A stretch of 64,000 nucleotides of DNA from Mesaphorura yosii (Eukaryota; Arthropoda; Collembola; Poduromorpha; Tullbergiidae): contig WIXG01000016.1 of assembly GCA_009869945.1 (NCBI GenBank), positions 62,001-126,000 of the forward strand, in the 5' to 3' direction. The position numbers and the translations under genes were made by a program. Positions 1-13,200 of the stretch are shown piece after piece. Position 1 is the stretch's first letter, and each line of letters opens with the position of its first letter. Below the pieces are notes generated by a model. It was not told where the DNA came from. It did no database searches and saw nothing but the letters and a program-made list of their open reading frames with translations.

Positions 1-1200
1 GATTTCGATTGCTACTACAAAGTTCTGCGTGGGCTGAATACCTGCTCTGCTCCGCTTGGCGTGGCGCGACGCGGCGCTTTCTTCTTGGTTGACGATTTTG
101 TCTGTTTGTCGCGAAAGCTATAAAAGTTGTCCCACTTTCTTTGTCTGTTTTAATGGTGTATAATTTGCTCAAAGAAAAAGTTGTTGGAGACTATAAAGGC
201 GGGTTTAACTGCACCCGCCTTCGTCAGCCATTGTGGAATAATGAAACATCGTCATCTCCACACAATTTGCGGATGTTTATAATGCATGAGATCCAAATCT
301 TGTTCTGACACAACTTTTTAACAATTACAATTAAAATCTTTTTGATCTTTTCCTTGTTTGGCATTTACTGAAGTAATGTAATGTAATATGCGCGTGCTCC
401 CATCCACGCCTCCGCTGCTTGTTGGTTGACGCTCCTGCAAATGTGGAAAGTTTTAAACAAAGTTTGTAACGCTAATGGATGTCCCACCACTCCTGAAACG
501 AACAACGGCGACAAGTAGTTGATGGGGTCGATCTACTTTGCGAAATAAATCATAAATATTTTAATAGGATTTGGGCTGAGTCGTGCAATAAATAATTTGA
601 GACACTCTGCCTCTCCGCTTTTGAATTTATTGAAGTCGTTTTAATTGTAACATTCTATCCTTCAGCGCTCAAATTTTCAGTGGTCTCAATGTCCGCAATG
701 ACGCTCGAACTCGAATGCAAAGTAAATTGGTATGGCCAAAACACGCTCGCTAAATTCTCAGCTTCTTTGAAGATTAAAATCAGGAGATTCGATACTTTCA
801 GAAGCAAAACGAGAAACCGAAACCACGATCACGAAGTTCATGTTTCAAAACACTTTCTCAAACGTAGTCAGCATAAAATTCAGGCCTAAATTCTTGCATT
901 AGCTACTTTATCAAAGGAATGGAAGCACTTTGCAACGCAGTATTTTTGCGAATTTGCTACAACATTTTCAGAGCTTTTACCATTGCTAAAGTACTAATTC
1001 CTTCTGTATCGAAAAGCAGCGAATTAATTCCTTTCCTCATTGCGATATTGTGTTCAGATATCCTCAAAAATATCGATATGATGCATTCATAATTGAATTT
1101 AGTGGGGCTTGAAGTGTGTTTATTCATTGCAGCAACGCAGCACGTCTTCTTCAATCTTGAAGCTTTGTATCTGATGTTATTTCAATCGTTTTGTTTACAG
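1..1200. other. Non-coding sequence upstream of the first recognised dpr exon
   Basis: No coding exon could be supported here. The stretch is AT-rich and ends in a good splice acceptor (tttgtttacag, ending at 1200) for the dpr-family exon that starts at 1201. It is therefore most simply read as intron. The exons carrying the signal peptide and the start codon of that gene were not found and are probably to the left of the window. The short open frames here have no family resemblance. Confidence 0.5.
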
Positions 1201-4200
1201 TTGAGTCTCCCGAGACAATTCGAAGCCTGAATCCCTGGGTGAGGATTCCAGACAACTGGAAGCATTCAGACACTCTTCTAATAGAAGACGATAGCAGCAG
1301 CATTTCATCAGAATCGTATCCCCCGCGGGCCTCAGGAGATGCTGGCTCGCTTCGGAAATCGAGCGGTTCTGAGGAACAAAACAATGAGCCTTACTTCGAC
1401 CATGCCATGATGACCAATCTCTCCGAACAAGTCCTGAATCACGCGTTCCTCCGATGCAGAGTCAAAAACCTGGGCGATAGAACGGTGAGCACTAAGACGC
1501 CTTTCTTTAACGTGAGTCGTTAGTACAGCGTGCTGTGCCGTGCCAAGGCATGCTTACGTGTAAGGCGCATGGCCTCGTAACTCATATCTTAATGAATTCT
1601 TAAGGTATAAATTAAATCTTTGGGTTGGGAGCAGGTGGATGGCGTAAGTGGTTAATGCATGCAATGGGCTCCGGCTTTACCGCATGCATTCACAATAATA
1701 ATTATTCACATTACATTGAGGTTACGTTAGCATGAGCTGGAGCAATTTTCGTGCGTAATCCGCACAGCCATTAACATGGTTTTATTTCTTTCTCCCCATC
1801 TAGTTGGAAGAGCACTTTCTTTCTCTGCGTATTGCTTTCTTCAGTGTCATTAATACTCCAGGCAGGCTTAGAATCTCGGGTCATTCTGCTTCTTCTTATT
1901 TGTCTAGGCTGAATGCATGCAAAATAAATCCCGTGCATGGGTTGTCTTGTCCGCTTCTCGCAAGTATCATCGCGTTGGACATCTTTTCATTTGAACGGAC
2001 GCGGTCTTTGATTCTGTTGTCGCCTTCAAAGGCTCTTTTACTCAGAACGTAATATGCAAGTCACAATCGTACGAAAAGAACGCATAAGTTACGGATTACG
2101 GCCTCGTTTTATTTTTGTTGTGATTCACCTGCAGGTCATTGCGGGCTTGTGATGGCGAAAGTTTGCTTAAATTAGAAAGAGAGCTGCATTTCTTCTTTGT
2201 CATGCTTGAGGATTCCGGTCCTCTGATCACAAAAGCCGTCTTGTTGTGCACTCGTTGACTCCAAGTCAAAAGATTATATTTAATATGCAGAGAGCTAGTT
2301 AAGGTTTAAAGTGTGTACAGATTCATGCTTTCCTCCTTCATGGCTTGGTTTCATGACTTGGCACGGCACTGCACGGCAGTCAGCGCATTGCCGTCCTTCT
2401 GTTAATAACGTCTGCGTGCATTCGAGAAACGAAACAACATTTTGTTGTTTGGGGACCTGGCTTTATTACATCTCGTCCATTTGTATTTTTCATGCATGGA
2501 AAGAGAGCCTCTGAGCCTTTCCGCTGCCTCTAATGCAGTGCAGTGTCTCGTTGTGTATTCAGAGTAATGAAATATGTAAAAACTCTGCGCATTTTCCTTA
2601 TCCGAGGAAGAAAGCTGGGAATAAGCGGTCTTTATGGAGATCCCAAGTCTCCTCTCCGCTGAAACAAATGATTAGGATCTACCTTCCCTGCCTTTCTTTT
2701 ATCCTTCCTTCAATCCCCATTTCATATTTTTCAGGATGATTCCGGCTCTGAAATATTATTAACTTCCTCATGTTTAGTTTATTTGCTCCAGATTTGGTTG
2801 CCTCTACTTTTTCATTCCGACTTTATAATACGTGCGGACGCAGTTTAGCCGAAGTTTGTGGCTTTAAATGAATGGCTCCGCGCCCAAAGGCCACCAAACC
2901 GCAATGGCGCAATTGCATGTTGCATATTTTCGAGATTCCAAGATAGTCGCGTCTGAAGATAAATTTCGACTCATATTGTTGCAGGTTTCTTGGATCCGGA
3001 GGAGAGACTTTCACATTCTGACGTCTGGGCGGACAGTCTACACAAACGATGACAGATTCAAAATCAAGCACAATGATGGATCAGAAGAGTGGACTCTGGT
3101 CATCGAATACGTCCAAACGAGAGATGATGGGACATACGAGTGTCAGGTTAGTGTTTCTTTTCTTTTCATAAAAATATTCATACGAAAACTTATTCAGATG
3201 AGATGCGTGAGCGCCTTTCAGTCAAATCACGATCGGCCCAACTCCCTGAATGCCTGCATTAATGGCATTTAATCCCCATTTGCCAGAGAACTCCTTTTGG
3301 CCCAGCAGTAATGATACGCCTCAATTGTGGGTCGATTAGCATAAATGATTCCTTTTCTCGTTCTAATTTCTTTCTAAATCATTAACGTAAATGATCCGTA
3401 ATTCCCTTTGTATCCCACAAGCCGTCTGCCGGAACCTAATGAGATTCTCCACGGCTTAAGAGTTAAACTTTGATTCAGTTTTTCGCTGATGAGTTGTAAC
3501 TGCTTCTTTCTTTCATCACAAATGTCGTCATCAGACTAATCTGGCGATTCTCTGATTAAACTGTTGCCCAAAATAGCGTCCTTGAAAGGGAGCGTCTTTT
3601 CGGCTGTTCAACACTGCCGAGTCGTTCCAAATTTTGCGTGACGAAAAATCTGTGTGACTGCCCTTATTTTCGGTCGTAGAAAGAAATTACGCGCGCAGGT
3701 CGGTCGTGAGTGCGAATAGGATCGAAGTGGAACTGGAGTAGCGAGTCATTCTTGCGCGTGATTATTCATTCATTCGAATCAATTTATAATGGTTCAGTGC
3801 CTATCAATTGATTCGAGATATTTATTACTGCTACTCGAGAAGAGGTTTTTGCGTTTACTCCGAGTTAAGATAACGTGTTTTGAAAAGGAAGGAAGGATGC
3901 CAATGCCCATATTTCATTTGAAATGTCTTCTCGCCCTTCTCACTCGAGAAACCAACCTCCGAGTGCTTTCACAGATTTCCCTTCAGCCTCACAGAATGTA
4001 TTTATATTTATGTAGTCTCAGAGTCTCCGTGCATTCATTATCATCGTACTCAAGAACCATGTTCACGCTCATGCTTTTTATTTCAAATAATGTACGGCTT
4101 GCTCAAAAGCATACATTTGAATGGCTGCAAACGTTCTTCCTCTTCCTCTCAGTGAAAGCAGTTTCTTTCACGTAACGCGCTTTTATGTTCAAAGGATAAT

Positions 4201-7200
4201 GACAATGGTGTTGCATTATTACAGCGCGGCCGCTTTCTTCGTTGCCCCATTCAGTGTGATGGGATTATTTTCATGAGAACCACCTCAGGAATCACAACTC
4301 GGCCGGCGAACTGTTCGTGGCCTTCCTTCCTTCTGACTATGAGTAGCAAGTTCAACATGCGAACGAGAAACAACCGCCTCATTCCTCGTGTAAACATTCA
4401 AATCATCGGCGGCGGAGCATTCAAGGCACAGGATTCGATTAAATTAATTAAAAACTGTGTCAGGAGTGCTTTGCTGTGGTTGCAATTGTGAAGCTGGCAT
4501 GACCAGAAAAGCCGTAAATGATGCTAAAGTCCAGCTGACACAAGCGCAAGCGCTTTCTTGTTCCAATCGTTAGCAGCAGCAGCAGCTCAAACATTTCCGT
4601 TCCTGACAAGTGCATGTGAGGCCATGGAGAAAGCATCGTAAAGAACATCGTAAGGCAGTAAAAGTAGAGTAATGCTATAAGTGTCAGTGCTTTGTAGGCG
4701 TTTATGTGCCTGTCGTCGGGCAGCAGGATGATTGTGATGAATTACGTTTTTGTAGACACAGAGTAAATAAGTCAATATATCTTGCCATCAGCCTCCGCTT
4801 CCCTGGAAAGTGAACGAGCAGTTAATAATGCTTTCCTATCATCAGGAGACACAAAGTCTAATCAAGCACACAATGCGAGAAGCAAGCGAGAGAGTACGGC
4901 GTAGCGTAGCGATGGCCGTGCGACCATAAACTCCATGCCAAGTCCACGAGATGCGTGGAACGCAATGATTCATGACTCAATTCAGGCATCGATTTTTTCG
5001 CCTTCTTAATCGGGTCCTGGGTCCACGAGCCGGAGACACAAGAATATTAAAGCGTCATTAACTTAACCTGCTACGCGAGACTCTGCTTCTTTCTTTGGTG
5101 TTTATAGAAAGCAAAGCGTACAACAGCAGACTGCCGTTACAACGAAGAATTTATGCAAATGAAAGTCTAAAATCGGTGATTGTCAGTAAGATGCATTGCC
5201 CCGTCATTTCAAAGATAGACTGAACCGTCTTACAAAAAACGCTTGTAGAAAGAAGGGTTTGGTGAAGAACTCAAAGAAGATTAAATCATCTTGTGATCAG
5301 ATTTTTCAGTCCGTTTGATGCATGAATAAACAATTTTTTCTCAAGAGAGATCCTCCAGCTCGCATAACTGAAACGAACACTATATCACGTACCAAGTCGA
5401 TGTAAAATGTTAGTGATATCAACCTGGAAGCAAAAAGTGGTGGTGAATAATACTTAAGGCATGAGTGAGGTTTATTAAGACAGGCCTGGGCAGATCCTGA
5501 ATGAGATCTTTTCATGGACCTGAGTTACTATCTCGCAATAGTTTGTCCGTCCGTTAAACTCCTTTCCAAAATTACAATGCGCAGTAATGTGTGCCCATCA
5601 GCCGAGCTGCTGAGACCTGGGACGGAGACCGCACGGTGATCTTCTGTAATTCCTTCCGGATACAAGATGGATTTTATCTGGAAGTCTCACCGATTTTTCT
5701 TCATTATTTTCGAATTTATCTCCACCGTGCTCCTCAAGCGACGCTCTTCTTTCTTGGACAATGTGCGACGTTACTTATCACAATGAAGAGTAACAACGCA
5801 AGGCATTTAGGCAACAGAAATGCCCGCGAACGCGCAATGCATTGTGGCGCTTGGCGCTGAATATCTCAAGCAATACTTTACTGCTCGCTATCATGTTTTA
5901 ATCTAGTAGCTTTCCTTTACGTACAATATTACAAGAGTTTATGTTCTCGAAGTTGGAGTCCGAAACAAGTCGTTTTGGAACGAAGGAGAGATATACTTTG
6001 CCTTTGCCAATTTGGTGGATCCAGCCTCAGTGCATGATGGCATAAATCTCGTTTGTGTTTCAGGTACCTTCTGGCCGTGGAACAATTTCTCATTTCTTCA
6101 ATCTGAACGTTCTGGTACCTCAAGCGTACATTTTGGGAGCGAAGGAGTACCACGTTCAGCAGGGAACCGTCATCAGCCTCGTCTGCATTGTCGAAAATGT
6201 AAGTTTCAAAATTGCATTAAATCTCTCCCGATAGCCGTCTGGCCGTGTGCGATGGACATTCAATTTTATGCACGTATTCGCTATGAATATGAATTCTGAA
6301 CAGTAGAGTCGAGTCGTTCAGTGAAATTGGGACTTTGGGCGCGTGGGCGTGCTGTACTCTTTCCGTGCTCCTTCGGGGGCACATATTTCACATGAATTTT
6401 GAATAGTGAGTTTATTCTTATTTTGGCCATAAACCTTTCTTCGTTTGACAACAGAATTTGTTACGTGGTATCACACGTGGCTCGGTCAAAAGAGGACGGA
6501 GGCAGCGAAAGTGAGCACGCGTGTAAAAGCAGGAAACGAGAGCGACTCCAAGAAAAGAAGGCATATTAATGTGTCAAAAGTGCTACATGATGATTTAGAT
6601 CGTGCCTCCCAACAACACGATTAGTTAAGTTCCTTCGGCTTCTTCTCCGCGTGCACTTGAAATTTTTCCTCGCGAAAGTGCTCGCGTCCAAGAAGACGCA
6701 CGTTTATTATTAAGGACAAATGATATTGAGTCACAGCTCCAGGGTTATGATTCTGGCGCACATGAGCCTGGAATTCCAGAATTTGTCGTATGAGTGAGTA
6801 AAACGTTATGTAAAAGTTTAATGCACTTAAAGTCTGATCACGTGCTCACTTGACATGCTTTGAGACTGTGAGAACTGAGAACCTGCTGGGCTTTGCGTTT
6901 GCCTGCCTTCAAAGGGCGCAACGCCAGCGAGAAGACACGGGACGGACACGGCACGAAATCGAGTCGAGTCGGCGACGCTGGCACGCGCCTGAACGAATGA
7001 AGTGAAAGTTGCAAACTGCTACTCTACTGCATTAGCCTTAATAAAACAAGCCTTTCGTTGCGAGTGTATGGCTTTGATAGCGGGACGTGAAGGAATGCGC
7101 CTCAGAAGTAGTTAGTCAGGAGCAAATAAAAGAATGGGTGGAATTTGGGGACAAGGAAATGGAAATAGTTGCAGTAATATAAATCTGCTTAGTTATACGT

Positions 7201-10200
7201 TTTTCTTTCACAGTTTCCTGATCTTCCAACCGCTACTGGTAAACTTTCGTTGATATTTTACTTTGCCTCGAAACATTTTGCGCTTTCGGGCTTGGGTGCA
7301 GAGAGTGCCAGATTGAGTAAAGTGTGAATGGAAATGCACCAAATTGTAAATCTCCGACTTCTTTGAATTCGACCCCTTTTAGCAGAGGAACGGCATCAAT
7401 AGCAAGTTCCTCTGGAAAACAAATATGGGCCGAAGCAGAGAAAGTTATAGATTTCAAAGACCCATTTCCAACGATAAATCTCAAGCAAACATGACTTACC
7501 TTCCTGTTGGAATAAAATGCTCCCCGCTACTTTTGCACTCAGCAGCAACGGCGAAAAGACAAAACTCTTTGCACTCACCAGCTGAAACGCATTCACGGCT
7601 TAAAATGTTTACTAAGTCATTTTCTCGAAGGAAACGTGCGGCAGTGCGACTGTCACAGATCGCACTTGAACTTACTTTCTCCGGCACGTTAGACGAGAGA
7701 AATCGACGTTCGGGAGTCTTTAATTAATTCTCAATGCAATTCTTTCGTCACGGGCGCAGTTGCGATGCGGCTGAGCAGAGAATGGGAAAGAGCAATTATA
7801 TTATAACAGTCAATTAACCACGCACATTTGAAGCTGTTTAATTAACCAGTGGAATTCCGTTGGAGAAAGTTCACTACACTCGTGTTGTGTACACTTTAAT
7901 ACCGTGAAATGGGATTTGGTGTACAAAGGCTGTCCGGAGAAAGTCGCAGCAGGAGATACGGATGATTGATTTGTTAAAATTTGTCACTTTTTTCAGCACA
8001 TTTTTCAGACTTTAGCTTTCTCCTCATTTCGTCGTCTGCTCTCTCACTTGCTTTCTCCAATTTTGTGAGTTGCACCAAGTGAAATTCGTGAGTGTAATGA
8101 AAGTGAGACCGTTTGCTTTCACTATTTTACAGTACGTGCAGAAAATCAGATAGCATCAGCACATAAAGGGTGCCTAAGGAGACGCATTGTGCGTCCGGAC
8201 GGAAATTGAGCGAGTTAGAAATCCTGGATGCCTCTGGTCGAGTGCGTGTCGCGGAATAAGAGCTAATTCCTTAAGCGTTACTCTTTCCTCAAATCGAGTA
8301 GTTGGCCATAAACAGCGGTGCTTTAAACGGTTCGGCTTTAAATTCAATCTTGGCTTATTTCTCACTTCAAGTGCGAAATTCGAATTGTGCAGTCTTTTAT
8401 GGTGTCACTAAAAAGAAATCATTGTGACAGCTCATTTGATTCGAGGCACGTAGCATTTAGCGTCTGAATTTTATTGGTCGTATAAGAAGACAGCTGCTTT
8501 AAGCCATGACTTGCCTTGGCTTGGCTGGAGTGAATAATGGGAATGTCTCGAAGGTTACAAATTAGATGGATCCACACCAATTAGTGTGGCAGCTTGACAA
8601 CATGCGACGGGATTATTAATAATGCCTCTTTTCGTGCGGTCTTCAACACGCCATCGCAGCGCCGAAAAAAGAACGGTATCGGACCCACACTCCTGTCAAT
8701 TATGTTGTCAAGATGGGTTCAAGGATTTGCATTTGCGAATCATCGGTATCAACTTTCGTATGCTGTCTAACTTAAACGCTAACAAAATGACTGACTGAGA
8801 CAGTCACCAAAGAGAAACGAGCATGTTGAACTCGCTGCCGCTCTGCACTTTTAAAAATTGATGAAAGTATTACTCGCCCAAGTGAGATAAAATTATGCGG
8901 CCATGAGCGTTAGGTGAGTGAGTTACTTTTTCAGAAATTTCTGCACCCAGCGTGCTGGCGCTGTCTGCAGTGTGCATTGCATTGTGGGTTGCGGGAGTGT
9001 ATTATAATGAAAGCATAATAAAATTTTAGTATGATGGAGGAGCCAGAAAGGAAGAAATTATATTACGTTGTCATTCCGTGTACATTCTTTTAGTACGGGA
9101 AAAGTGTCCAGGGAACGAGGCCGTCGTCGTCCCTTTGGCCCAGTAACGCCAACCAGAAATGACATAGCAGAACCCACCACGCCACGCACTCCTCCGTTGC
9201 TGTGCACCACTAGCTGGTGTCTTTGCTCAGCAGCAGCAACTTTGATGTCGGAATGTGTACGTTCATTTAAGTTTTTCAAATTGTTCAGTGGAGAGCGAAG
9301 AGACTGCACGAGCAGAAGAAAGGCGCCAGTGAAATTTCTGTCGATGAGCGCAGTCTGAAACTGTAACTTTCCTTACCAGCTCCGCCGCTTTTGTCATCAT
9401 CATTTCTTTCAACTTCTCTTCTTTCGCTCGCTGTACTCTTTTTATAATCTAAACTTTTTCTGCTCCTTCACTTCCGTTTCCCGTATTAAAACTATCCTGC
9501 TGCTCCACAACACTCTTCTGTCTTCCTTTCTCACTCTCCTTCCTCCGGTGCCAGTTTCACGCCAGCACTCTGCTCATTACCATTCATTTATTAGGCCAAC
9601 TATTCATTCATCATTCATCAACTTTGGATCGGCTCATTATCTGAACCCGATGTGGAGACACCAAACTAGTTCCTCTTTTGGCGCTAGCTGACGCTTTAAT
9701 TCGAAGGATTCATTTGCTCAGACACGAGTTCCATTTCTAACTAATATTAATGAACTTTCTGTTTTATTAATGAATTTCTTTTTTAACCTTGTATCCAATT
9801 CCTGGTTGCAGAAATCAGGCCGTGCGAAATTGCTAAGTTTATTTATGTAATTCATTTGCAGTTTCAGACCTCAAATCTCGTTTCTACCGATGAAATGGAG
9901 CCCAAAAGCAGCCAAGATTAATGGTTATCCTCCGGCCCACATTCCTGGCATTATGTAATTAGGAGCTATGCCCCAAAATGACGGTGTTGGTCGAACCATT
10001 TCTGTTTGTGAGAAAGTTTTCCGTCTTTTCGGTTGTAAAGACTCCGACCACGTGTACACGCACTTCTGAGGTCACGAGACGACACGGCTGAGAATACCCA
10101 CGAGTCCAATTCTGGTCCTGGGCCGGAAGCGAGAATTACGATGCCTAAATGCATGGTGTCTAACGTGTGAGCTACGAAAGCCAGACTTAACGGGTTTAGC

Positions 10201-13200
10201 AAAATGAAAGAAACTTTGTGAGTGAGTTGTGGCTGATTTCAGAAGACGCATGAAATAAATTAAAATACTGACACGGCACAATATCATTCCTCACGTGTTC
10301 CACCGTGTCTGCACGGGTGAGCTTTCTTTTGCCCCAGTCAGAAAGTTTCTCCTTCATTTCACGGAATGGAAGTAAATCAAAAGGATTACCTGGTTTATCT
10401 TCTTTGAGTGACAGCAGGGCAGAGGTTTCTGGAATGGGAATCAATTATAAGTAAGACAGATATTCTGCCTCCTCCACCGAACGCTTCGCTGGTGCGGTTG
10501 TCTTCCCGCAGTTCGAGGCGTAAGGTAGGAGGGTATTTTTCTGGTCTCTGGTGTCTAATTTGATACTGCAACAAATCCGAGTCTGTCTGGCTCTGGCTCT
10601 GACGGGCAGACTCGAATCTGAGACCTGAAAAAATTCTACTCTGCTCGCCCGATGAAAGGAAGTCAACAAATTGGTAATTGTGCCCGGTTTCAAAATGTTT
10701 TTGTTCTCATATTTCTGTGAGCTGTTGACTCAAGGCTTTACTTAGGTCAACAGTTTTGTTGATCTACTGCGTCCTTCCTACGCGTCTATGTTGAAGCGTC
10801 ATACTCACTGGCAAGGCACTCTTGGTCGAGTGAAATGGCCGGGCTGCGCGTGTCCTTTCTAATAATAAGCACGAGTTTCTGTAAAAATCAGTCTACGGTT
10901 TCCAAAATGCCTTATCAGCAGACTTCTTATTGTTCCACTTCCTCCTGACTTTGATTTGAACTTCTCTCCTTCTTTTGTTCTACGAACGGAACTCTTGAAG
11001 CGATGTCTCGTCGGTTGGCGACACGGAGAAAAGAAAACCGCAGCGTGCTCCTTGTAGGTTTCTGCGAGAAAGCAAGAAAACATGGTAATGGTACCCGTGC
11101 ATGGTTGAATGCAGATTCGGATGACTGAGTCAACAGCACGAACAGAGTGACAGAAAATGTTCCACGAAAATGGAAATTCATCATGTGTTCGCTCCAAAAG
11201 GTGAAAAGAAACACCTCGCACCTTTCTCTGCTCTGCTATTATTTGTCTGCCACGAAATTTTCAGACTTTTCACTTTGGGGTTACTTTTCGCCTACTCATG
11301 CTGGTAGAGGCAAAGCAGACATGACACTGTGAGCCCCCGTAAGCGTAGGTGAAGGAGGCATTATTTTCTGAGTATTGTTTCGGCCAAGAATAGTTCATCA
11401 TTTAATTTCCTTCGCATTCTAGACGGTTTGAATCGAATCAGGGCAGAAGTGGCAACAACTCGCCATCCTGTGCCTCAGGAACTTCCGGCAAACGAATTTC
11501 ATTTATCAAACGCCGCCATAAGAAGTACCGTGCAGTTGAATTTGTATTGTTTAATGTTGAGGAGTTGGGTTTGAAATAATCAAAAATAATTGGAACGCGC
11601 AGCAGGAATGGAAATGTGTCAGAGGAATTGTGTTACTTGGCTGGGCTTAAACAGTGACTGAAAGCTACACAAACTGAAAATCAGTGCGAGGCCGGTGTAA
11701 TGGAGCGGAAGTGTCACCGTGAATATTAGAGAAGGGTGCGAAGTAGCAAGCAAGAAGTAAACACGAGTGAGGAATGATAAATACGCAATCATGCTCTCAG
11801 ATTGTTTAAATTCTTGTACGAGTAAAGAAGCTCGAGAAAAGTGGTTGGAGAAGGTGCACCTCAGGCCGTAATATTAAAAATATTAGTGTCACAAGTTTGG
11901 AATGAAAGGTTATGGCACTTGTGTCCCATATAAATGCATGGCCTTGCGTCTCTTATTTACCCGGCAAAGCCATAAAATAATTTATAAAAAGTAAAGCAAA
12001 CTCAGCACTTTTGGATACGGAGAGACTGCGAAGTTATGCCCCAATAAAAATCCAGCAGACACTCTTCTAGCCTGGCCTCTGCTGCTTGGCTTGACGTTGG
12101 TGTGGCCCGCACGCACTCGTGGCTGGGCTCGTGCGAGAGGAAAAGGCAAGTGAACCAGACGAGCAACAAAGAGAAGAAAGCAATGAAGTTTGATCGTTCA
12201 CAGCTTCCTCAAAGTATTAGAAACTTTGGTCTGGAAAGTCAGAGCAACTTTCTCTTGTTCTTTTTCTGCCTGCGCGGATTTCTGCCTGAACCAAAGATTA
12301 TATTTCATTTATGTAGTAAAGCAATAGCAATACTTTTGTACAATTGCCCAAAGTGAAAGTGCATTCATGTATGTGAATCTTGTCTTTGCTGCTGCAGTCC
12401 GGTCGGTCAATTCTTTGGTGACACGAGACGTAAAGAAAAAGTATTTGCTGGCGTGTTTATGGAAGAATGCTCCTGCACGGCCCTCGCACTCCGTCCCGTA
12501 TTATTATTCTTCTGAAGTACAATATTGCCCATTTCCTTTATTTTTTAAGCGGAACAGAAAATTGTTGTTACAGATTTTGTGTGCTTTCCTTGTTTTTATT
12601 ATTTTGCAAGATCACTCGACTGTGGGCTCCACTGACATACTTTCTAATCTTGAAAGTTTTTTAGCTGAGCCATCGTCCTCCTCCAACTTTCAGTTCTGGA
12701 AGGATATACGGCATAAAGTAATACGCGCTGAATTCTTCGCGGTGCTTCAGAGGAGTTTATATTTTGATATTTGTTGACATGATTTGGTCTTAATGGAACA
12801 AATAAATACTGTTCTATGCTCCGCCGGACCTCCTGTCCCGGCCGAGAATGCGACGGCAGCGGGAGAGGAACAAAATAACGCTAAAACTTTTTTGACAAGG
12901 TCTCGGAATTTAATACACTCGACTGCTCTCTCTTTTCGAGCAGTAAACGTTACTTATTATTATTACTTTATTGCGACTCGACTTTAATACACAAAGTGGT
13001 GAGAGGGAAAATCCATTCGCAAATTTGAAATGGTGTGAATGAAAACACGTCCCCTCATTCTATCAATATTTTCAAAATTTTCATTTTCTAATGATATGAG
13101 GGATTCGGCGTGGAGAGGTTGATATTGTTATAAAATTTTATGGAAAGCTTTATCTTGTACGCGCTCTTTTTACTCAGCACACTTTACGAAATTACATTTT

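Noticed and set aside
3789..4175. 128-codon plus-strand open frame in a dpr intron
   Set aside because: No domain, no splice partners in phase and AT-rich low-complexity content; consistent with a chance frame.
12367..12777. 136-codon plus-strand open frame in the 9.2 kb dpr intron
   Set aside because: No family resemblance, no flanking splice consensus, overlapped by other short frames.
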